64,000 nt of DNA, taken from contig NZ_CP027236.1 in NCBI RefSeq assembly GCF_002999235.1, positions 1,984,001 to 2,048,000 on the forward strand, given 5' to 3'. Position 1 is the first letter of the stretch. Each line of letters starts with the position of its first letter. Below are positions 55,526 through 61,347 of this stretch, one piece after another. The notes beneath the pieces were generated by a model that saw nothing but the letters and a program-made list of their open reading frames with translations, was not told where the DNA came from and made no database searches. A program made the position numbers and the translations under genes. The DNA is from Actinomyces sp. oral taxon 897 (GTDB lineage: Bacteria > Actinomycetota > Actinomycetes > Actinomycetales > Actinomycetaceae).

Positions 55526-55650
55526 CCCGGCGGGCCGGCACGACGTGGCGGCGGGCCCGCTCGCCCCTGGAGCCAGCCCGTTGCCGGAAGGAGGCGCGCG
55601 GCGCCGTCCCTCCCGTAGGCTCACCTCGTACCCTCGCCCGCAGGAGAGCC

Positions 55651-56274
55651 ATGTCCCACACCCCGTCAGCACCACCGGCCCTGAAGGAGAAGAGCCGCGT
55701 CGGACCGAGCGTTATGTCCGCCGTGGGCGGTCTGCTCACGGCCCTGGCCGTCGCCGCCCTCGTCATGGGCCTGGACTCCGCCTCCGCGCGCATCTCCCGC
55801 AGCCTGGACCGGGGCGCCGCCCTGACCCCTGCGGGCCCCACCAGCGTGGCCCTCAAGAAGGACCTCACCTACGGCCTCTACTCCGACGACGCCGACGCCA
55901 CCTGCTCGGGCACCGGCCCCGGCGGCGACGCCATAAGCGTGCAGGCCCCACGCCGCAGGACCACCACCAGGGGCCTGACGCTGGTGGGCACCTTCCAGGC
56001 GGACGACGCCGGGACCTACACCGTCACCTGCACCAGCGGCCCGCAGGCCCGCCTCCAGCTGGCCAGGCACATTACCGTCGGCCAGGTCAGCAGCGCCGTC
56101 TGGGGCGTCCTGGCGAGTATCGTCCTGGGCCTGCCGGGCCTGGGCCTGCTGGGAAGCGGCGGCATCTGGATGATCATGTGCTCGACCCACAACAGGAAGG
56201 TGCACGAGCAGATGGCGCTCCGGCTCCAGTACCGCATCCAGCAGGGCGACGTCGGGTTGCACCGGCAGGACTAG
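55651..56274 (+). CDS. Hypothetical membrane protein with extracellular loop
   Basis: 207 residues, no family recognised. Two membrane segments: residues about 22-42 (VMSAVGGLLTALAVAALVMG) and 150-175 (VWGVLASIVLGLPGLGLLGS). Between them lies a loop resembling an immunoglobulin-like sandwich (TFQADDAGTYTVTCTSGPQA). The tail after the second segment is basic. AGGAGAG precedes ATG 55651. The upstream region carries 61-62-bp repeats. Confidence 0.7.
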   Translation: MSHTPSAPPALKEKSRVGPSVMSAVGGLLTALAVAALVMGLDSASARISRSLDRGAALTPAGPTSVALKKDLTYGLYSDDADATCSGTGPGGDAISVQAPRRRTTTRGLTLVGTFQADDAGTYTVTCTSGPQARLQLARHITVGQVSSAVWGVLASIVLGLPGLGLLGSGGIWMIMCSTHNRKVHEQMALRLQYRIQQGDVGLHRQD

Positions 56275-56361
56275 TGCCTGGGGGACGCCCGCCCGATGAC
56301 GTGCCCAGCGGGACGTATCGGCAGGGCCAGGACGGCGGCACGGGCAGGCCGTCCGGCCAGG

Positions 56362-56461
56362 CGGCCCCGCGCGGGCGAAGGCGGCCTCCAGGGTGACCAG
56401 TCCGGCGTCGGCCCCCTGAGGTGGGCCTGCGCAGGCGAAGGCGGCCTCCCTCCTGACCACC
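56362..56461. repeat. 60-bp-spaced repeat pair upstream of the pncA stop
   Basis: GCGGGCGAAGGCGGCCTCC (56371) recurs as GCAGGCGAAGGCGGCCTCC at 56431, flanked by related GCCCGCG/GCCTGCG and GTGACCA/CTGACCA, about 38 similar bases per unit. Confidence 0.65.
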
Positions 56462-56471
56462 GCCCGCAGGC

Positions 56472-57050
56472 TCAGGCCTGGGAGACGGCCAGCTCCACCC
56501 CGGCGGCGGCCAGGGCCGTGCGGGCGGCGGCCCCGAGCTCCGGGGAGACCGGCTCAGTGAGGTCGGTCAGGACGCGCGTGGCGTAGCCCAGACGCTGGGC
56601 GTCCAGGGCCGTGTCCTTGACGCAGTGGGACTCGGCGAGCCCGACGACGTCCACGGCGACGACCCCGCGGGCGCGCAGGGCCGCGTCGAGGGTCCCGCCG
56701 GACGCCGTCGTCCCCTCAAAACCGGAGTAGGCGGCAGCGTACTGCCCCTTCTTGACGGTGACGTCCGCGTCCACGTCAGCCAGGGCGGGGTGGAGCTCGG
56801 CCTCCGGGGTCCCGGCGACCCCGTGCGGGGGCCAGGTGTCCACGAAGTCCGGGGCCGAGGAAAAGTGGCCGCCCGGGTCAATGTGCCAGTCCTGGGTGGT
56901 CACGATGACGACGTACTCGGTGCGGTGGGCGGCGACGTAGCCCGCGATGCGCCCGGCGACGGCGTTGCCTCCTGCCACGGGCAGGGCGCCGCCCTCGCAG
57001 AAGGTGGGCTGGACGTCCACGATGATGAGGGCGCGGGGAACATGGGTCAT
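56472..57050 (-). CDS. pncA: Nicotinamidase (isochorismatase-like hydrolase)
   Basis: Hydrolyses nicotinamide to nicotinate for NAD salvage. 192 residues. Catalytic triad: Asp in LIIVDVQPTFCEGG, Lys in VTVKKGQYAAAYSGFEG, Cys in AVDVVGLAESHCVKDTALDA. Metal-binding Asp/His residues are in QDWHIDPGGHFSSAPDF. ATG 57050 is preferred; an in-frame ATG lies 12 bases upstream, and GGTGTCATGA occurs twice there, so the exact start is uncertain. The frame stays open upstream through the 200-bp element but that is not coding. Confidence 0.9.
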   Translation of the reverse strand: MTHVPRALIIVDVQPTFCEGGALPVAGGNAVAGRIAGYVAAHRTEYVVIVTTQDWHIDPGGHFSSAPDFVDTWPPHGVAGTPEAELHPALADVDADVTVKKGQYAAAYSGFEGTTASGGTLDAALRARGVVAVDVVGLAESHCVKDTALDAQRLGYATRVLTDLTEPVSPELGAAARTALAAAGVELAVSQA

Positions 57051-57156
57051 GACACCTGTCATGACACCATGATAGCGCCTCACTCCCCTACCCGTCGACC
57101 ACCGGACCCCCGCCGCCCACGCCCCGTGGCGTGTTCGTCGGGGGCGGGGCGGCGGT

Positions 57157-57357
57157 GTTGCACATTCATCCTGGGGGCTCGGTCGGACCGTTGGCGTCAT
57201 TCCAACGTTTTCCCGCCCCGGGAGGCGTCCGAGGACAGGATGAATGTGCAACGCGGGCGCCATTGCACATTCATCCTGGTTCCCAGGCCCAGACCGCCAA
57301 GCAGATCCGCATGATCCCGCCGTTTACTGATCGCCGATTGTAAAAAGAATGTGCAAC
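57157..57357 (+). repeat. Dispersed ~200-bp palindromic element, copy 4
   Basis: Starts GTTGCACATTCATCCTGG, has TGGCGTCATTCCAACG (as copy 3), the central hairpin (CAGGATGAATGTGCAA and its complement around 57235-57279) and ends TTGTAAAAAGAATGTGCAAC. It lies between divergent pncA and rsmI. Confidence 0.85.
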
Positions 57358-57362
57358 TCCCC

Positions 57363-57880
57363 TCTCCCGCCCCGGCACCTGAGAGGAATGCGGCGCCGAT
57401 GGTGCGGGACTGGACCTCCATGCGCTCCCGCCCCGGCACCTGAGAGGAATGCGTCGGCTGGCAGCCACGTACCCCCCGTACGCCGCTCCCAACCTGGCAC
57501 CTGAGGGAGATGCACGAGTCAGGTCCAGGCGGGGGGCGGTCCGAGTTCACGGCCCGCGCGTCGATCTCGCCGAAGCGCGAGTCAGGCCCGGGCAGGGGCG
57601 GCCCCCACCGACCTCGGTGCTGGCGGTGGCGCGGGTCAGATCCAGACAGGCGGGCGGTGTCGGACCCCTGCCCCGGCACCTAGGGGGGAATACCGGGACA
57701 GGCGGGGGAAGCAGGCGACCATCCCGCCCCTGCCCCAGCACCTAAGGGGAATACACCAGGTCAGGGCCGCGGGGATCAGGGCCTTCCACCCCTGCGCCGG
57801 CACTGGGGGGAATACGGAAGGAGCCCCGCCACCGCTCCGGTGGTCCTCCGCCCCGGCACCTAGGGGAATACTGGCGCTAT
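57363..57880. repeat. About nine ~61-bp-period repeats upstream of rsmI
   Basis: GGCACCT or a one-base variant occurs at 57374, 57435, 57496, 57675, 57737, 57799 and 57855; two further degenerate units fit the phase near 57556 and 57615. The best-conserved unit is GCCCCGGCACCTAGGGGAAT (with the dyad CCCCT...AGGGG in several units), and the spacer half carries GGTCAGG or GAGTCAGG words. The last unit overlaps the rsmI promoter. Confidence 0.8.
57867..57872 (+). promoter_or_regulatory. -10 element AATACT of rsmI, inside the last array repeat
   Basis: AATACT lies 6 bases before ATG 57879 with no Shine-Dalgarno. The upstream repeats carry GGAATAC at the same place, so the -10 word itself is part of the repeated unit. 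Confidence 0.45.
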
Positions 57881-58883
57881 GACTGACGTCGCAACGTCTC
57901 CCGGACCGGAGCCCCGAGGACCTGGGCAGGCACACGACCCCGCCCGCACGACGTCCTCCGGACCGGAGCCCCAGACCGGCCCCGAGGCACCCCGAGGCGG
58001 TCCCACGAGCGCGAGGACCAGCGAGGGCAGAGCCGACGGGTCACCCTGCCTCCCGCTCCCCGGGCAGATCCTCCTGGCCGCCACCCCGATCGGCAACACC
58101 GCAGACGCCTCCGCCCGCCTGCGCGCCGCCCTGGAGCACGCCGACGTCGTCGCCGCGGAGGACACCCGCCGCCTGCTCAACCTCGCCGCCCGCCTGGGGC
58201 TGTCGGTCGGCGGCCGGGTCGTGGCCTTCCACGAGCACAATGAGCGGGCGCGCACCCCCGAGCTCATTGAGGCAGCCCGCGCTGGCAGCAGCGTCCTGGT
58301 GGTCTCCGACGCCGGGATGCCCTCGGTCTCCGACCCCGGCTACCGGCTCGTGGTGGCGGCCGTGGCGGCGGGGGTGAGGGTGTCCGTGGCCCCGGGACCC
58401 TCGGCGGTGCTCACCGCGCTGGCCCTCTCCGGCCTGGCCACGGACCGCTTCTGCTTCGAGGGGTTCGTGCCGCGCAGGGCCGGGGAACGGCGTCGTGCCC
58501 TGGAGGCGCTGGCCGGGGAGCGGCGCACCATGGTCTTCTTTGAGTCCCCGCGGCGTACCCACGACACCCTGGCGGCCATGGCGCGGGCCTTTGGCGAGGA
58601 CCGACCCGCCGCCCTGTGCCGGGAGCTGACCAAGACCCACGAGGAGGTGGTCCGCGGCAGCCTGGAGCACCTGGTTGAGGCCACGTCGGGGCAGGTGCTC
58701 GGTGAGGTCGTCCTGGTCGTGGCGGGGGCCCGGCCGGAGTCGGCCGACCCGCACCAGGCCGCGCTCGCGGCGCTGGCGCTCGCCCAGGAGGGCGTGCGGC
58801 TCAAGGAGGCGGCTGCCCGGGTGGCGGGGGAGAGCGGGCTGCGCCCCAACGAGGTCTACCGCGCCGCCCTGGCCCTGCGCTGA
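57879..58883 (+). CDS. rsmI: 16S rRNA (cytidine-2'-O)-methyltransferase RsmI
   Basis: AdoMet enzyme methylating the ribose of C1402 in 16S rRNA. Tetrapyrrole-methylase fold motifs: [91 protein letters not shown]. 334 residues because of a Pro/Gly/Thr-rich N-terminal extension of about 60. ATG 57879 fits the leaderless promoter; if a later start is used only the extension is lost. Confidence 0.94.
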   Translation: MTDVATSPGPEPRGPGQAHDPARTTSSGPEPQTGPEAPRGGPTSARTSEGRADGSPCLPLPGQILLAATPIGNTADASARLRAALEHADVVAAEDTRRLLNLAARLGLSVGGRVVAFHEHNERARTPELIEAARAGSSVLVVSDAGMPSVSDPGYRLVVAAVAAGVRVSVAPGPSAVLTALALSGLATDRFCFEGFVPRRAGERRRALEALAGERRTMVFFESPRRTHDTLAAMARAFGEDRPAALCRELTKTHEEVVRGSLEHLVEATSGQVLGEVVLVVAGARPESADPHQAALAALALAQEGVRLKEAAARVAGESGLRPNEVYRAALALR

Positions 58884-58884
58884 C

Positions 58885-59710
58885 CTGGCGTCCCGGCGGG
58901 TGAGGGGCGTGCGCCAGGCCGGGTACAACGCCTACCCGCCCGGCACTGCCGTCCCGGCGGGTGAAGGGTGTGCGACCGGCCTGCGCCAGGCGCTGCCGGG
59001 CGGCAGCTGGCGTCCCGGCGGGTAAGGGGCGTGCCCCAGGCCGGGTACGACGCCTACCCGCCCGGCACTGGCGTCCCGGCGGGTAATGAGGTAGGCCAGC
59101 GGCGAGGTCTGCAACGCCCCACGGTACCCCGGCGGTCAGGGCACGGTACCCGGCGGCCAAAGGAGGCAGCCCGGTACCGCCCCAACGGGTACGGCTGTAC
59201 GCAACTCGTCCTGCGCCAGATACTCTGGTACTCCAGCTAACGCCTATCTCCACAGCCCGGAGGTGCCTTAGCTCGTATCTTTAGTTCCGTTTTATAACGC
59301 CACCGGTCCCCCACAGTCCGGAGGCGCCTGCCCCTCACAGCCCAGTTCTGTTCACGCAGGTAACCGCCTTCTGCACAGGACGCTCTCCTTGCGCGCCGAC
59401 ACTCCTTGTTGCCCGCAAGCCTGGTCTGGGGGAACGACACTCCCCTGCACGCCACGCCGACGCTCCTCCTGCCGTGCGGCCCCCTGGCCCGGCCCCTATA
59501 CGGACAATGCCGACTCCGCCACCAGGTCCCTGGGATGCTGGACTCCTGCCCGACCCCCACATGAGCGGCGCGGACCCTCAGGCCCCTCCAGACGGTGGAC
59601 GCCCCGCCGACGGGTCCCAGGTCATCGCCGCCCTACACTCAGGCCCTTCCAGACGGTGGACGCCCACTCCGGCCCGACCCCTACACGGGCGGCGCACCCG
59701 GGGGTTATTC
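58885..59710. repeat. Long region of phase-coherent 61-bp repeats downstream of rsmI
   Basis: Four units of GGCGTCCCGGCGGGTGAGGG type start at 58885, 58946, 59007 and 59068 (61 each); units 1 and 3 differ at only 3 of 61 bases. Further on, CACAGCCCGGAGGTGCC (59251) recurs at 59312 and partly at 59374; CGCCGACACTCCTT (59394) at 59455; CTCAGGCCCCTCCAGACGGT (59577) at 59638 with one change in 28. 59251 is exactly six periods after 58885, and 59577 exactly three after 59394. No ORF looks coding here. Confidence 0.75.
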
Positions 59711-59744
59711 AGTGGTCCGGCGGCGCGACAGCAGATTCTGTCGC

Positions 59745-59863
59745 AATCTGAGGATCAGAGCTGACCCCACCCCGTCCTAGACTTTGTGCGTTTAATGTCC
59801 ACGCAGGTCAGAGGCTCGCGCCTCAATAGAGTTAAGAGTGCTCGACGTTCTGATCCTCAGATT
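59745..59863. repeat. 15-bp perfect inverted repeat enclosing 89 bases
   Basis: AATCTGAGGATCAGA (59745-59759) is mirrored by TCTGATCCTCAGATT (59849-59863). The enclosed DNA is relatively AT-rich. It could be a small non-autonomous element or a large stem-loop; no target duplication was recognised. Confidence 0.65.
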
Positions 59864-60118
59864 TGGACACGCGAGAAAAACGAACCACCAGATAGATGGC
59901 AAACCATCCAGGGCGCCGCATAAAGTTCGCCATATGTGCGCCGAGAGAGGCGAGGGACCCCTGCCCTCACGATTAGTTACGCCCTGCTAGCGTGTTGTCT
60001 CGTGAGGCTGGGTCGAAGGCGGTCCTCCTAGCGAAAGAGACGGTGTGGCCTCGGCGAGCCCTGCCAAGACAAGGTCGTGGCGATCCTCCCGGCGGAGAGG
60101 GCCGGTGCGACGCCTAGG
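59864..60118. other. AT-richer intergenic stretch upstream of the Nudix remnant
   Basis: Lower GC than the surroundings (for example near 59870-59940). No gene recognised; it may hold promoter remnants of the broken Nudix gene. Confidence 0.35.
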
Positions 60119-60212
60119 GGAACATTTTGTGCAGAGGGTAACCGATTGCGCAGAAAGTGACCTGGATTCGTTACCTTCTGCGCAAAACGTCACCCTGTGC
60201 ACAAAATGTTCC
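60119..60212. repeat. 94-bp palindromic repeat abutting the Nudix remnant
   Basis: Outer arms GGAACATTTTGTGCA (60119-60133) and TGCACAAAATGTTCC (60198-60212) are perfect. Inside, GCGCAGAAAGTGACC and TTCTGCGCAAAACGTCACC continue the symmetry imperfectly, so the block is four related 18-20-bp words, two in each direction. It stands exactly where the N-terminal part of the Nudix domain should be. Confidence 0.8.
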
Positions 60213-60620
60213 GCCCTGCACAACCCGCACGCTGCCCTCGTGCGCGCGACCAGCATCCCCGACTCCCCGCAAGCAGGCTCTACCCTGCCCGGTGGGCGCC
60301 TGGAGCACGGAGAGACCCTGAAGACCTGTCTCTTACGAGAGTTCGCGGAGGAGGTCGGAATGGCCGTCATGGTCCACGATCAGATCCTCGCCGGCGAGAA
60401 CTTCTTCACCCGTGCGGGACGTACCGTGCACTCCATCGAGTTCTACCACGCTATCTCAGCAGATCCTCTACCTGACGAACCACCGCGACCCCGCGAACCG
60501 GACCTCGAGTTCGCCTGGGTGGGGGCGGAGGACCTGTCATCCCTCAGACCCGAGTTTATTATCGATATCCTCAAGGATCTCCTGGGATCCGACGCCGGGT
60601 CGAGGCGTCCCCACGGCTAG
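60213..60620 (+). pseudogene. Nudix hydrolase, 5'-truncated
   Basis: From about 60225 the frame encodes a Nudix domain: ALVRATSIPDSPQAGSTLPG, the Nudix box GRLEHGETLKTCLLREFAEE (catalytic REFAEE intact) and LEFAWVGAEDLSSLRPEFII at the end. The first beta strands expected upstream are replaced by the palindromic repeat and unrelated sequence; an in-frame GTG far upstream (60045) would give a nonsense N-terminus. It is therefore probably a remnant, though a shortened product cannot be excluded. Confidence 0.65.
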
Positions 60621-60692
60621 CACCGCACAATCCGACCTTCCTGTCGCTCTTTGGACGTCCTCGTACGCGCCGCCACCCACGCCTCTAGCTCC

Positions 60693-60930
60693 TGCTGACG
60701 GGGCGTCAGGACGTCGCCTGCCGGTCTGATATGAGCGTGTGCACTACGGTTTCTACCGACCGGGCGTCAGCAAACTAGGTCGCGTGTCCACCAGGTGGCG
60801 CACCCCCTGGTCCCTGCCGACGGCGGCAGCATACCGGCCTCGTCCTCACCGGCACGGCAGGAGAGGCTTGTCCAGGACCAGGAGCTCGAGGTCGGACGCC
60901 TCGTCCTCACCGGCACGACAGGAGACGTCC
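60693..60930. repeat. 61-bp-period repeats upstream of the CRISPR-like array
   Basis: CTGACGGGGCGTCAG (60694) and ACCGACCGGGCGTCAG (60755) lie 61 apart, with CTGCCGACGGCGGCAG (60814) as a third. GCCTCGTCCTCACCGGCACG (60837) recurs at 60898; the repeat is 29 bases with two changes. 60837 plus four periods of 61 is 61081, the first unit of the CRISPR-like array, so both may once have been one array. Confidence 0.65.
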
Positions 60931-61076
60931 TGTCAACTAAGGCGCGAACAGAACCGCGGGCACCCTCGGTCGTGCCGAGACCCGGGATTTTGACCTGCGT
61001 AAACATTCTGGGGAGGGCGGACCCTGACTCTCAGATTGCGTCAAGACCGGGCACCAGACTCGACAGGGCCGTGAAT

Positions 61077-61290
61077 ACCCCTCCCGTTCCCACGGAGGGG
61101 ACGGGCTGACGGAATCCTTGGCACGCGCACGGCGTGCACCCCTCCCGTTCCCAGGAGGGTACGGACTCTTTAGCGGTTGCTCGAGCCGCTTCGACTTACC
61201 CTTCCCGTTCCCACGGAGGGGATGAGGCAGGGTTGCGCGCGGGCTTCATCATCCACGCCCTGACCCGTTCCCACGGAGGGGACGAGGCAG
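61077..61290. CRISPR. Short eroded CRISPR-like array (type I-E dimensions)
   Basis: Four repeats with core CCCGTTCCCACGGAGGGGA begin near 61079, 61140, 61200 and 61260 (spacing 61, 60, 60). The first is a near-perfect hairpin (CCCCTCC...GGAGGGG), and repeats 3 and 4 end GGGGATGAGGC or GGGGACGAGGC, like actinobacterial type I-E repeats. Repeat 2 has lost a base. The three spacers of about 32 bases differ from one another. No cas genes are in the window. It ends about 45 bases before the pmt -10 element. Confidence 0.5.
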
Positions 61291-61334
61291 GGCGCCTCGT
61301 GCCCGGCCGCGGCCCACCTGCTGGCGCGGCATCC

Positions 61335-61340
61335 TAGACT
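61335..61340 (+). promoter_or_regulatory. -10 element TAGACT of pmt, probably leaderless
   Basis: TAGACT is 7 bases before GTG 61348; no Shine-Dalgarno. It is the same hexamer as before the ORF at 1952. Confidence 0.45.
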
Positions 61341-61347
61341 CACCGTC

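Noticed and set aside
52663..55650. Plus-strand open frame reaching upstream of the gene at 55651
   Set aside because: It runs antisense through tatD and metG; only the part from ATG 55651, with its own ribosome binding site and membrane segments, looks like a gene.
57063..57263. Upstream extension of pncA through the 200-bp element
   Set aside because: The extension reads the repeat element (HIHPV-type peptides); the same peptide arises from every copy of the element, so it is a by-product of the repeat.
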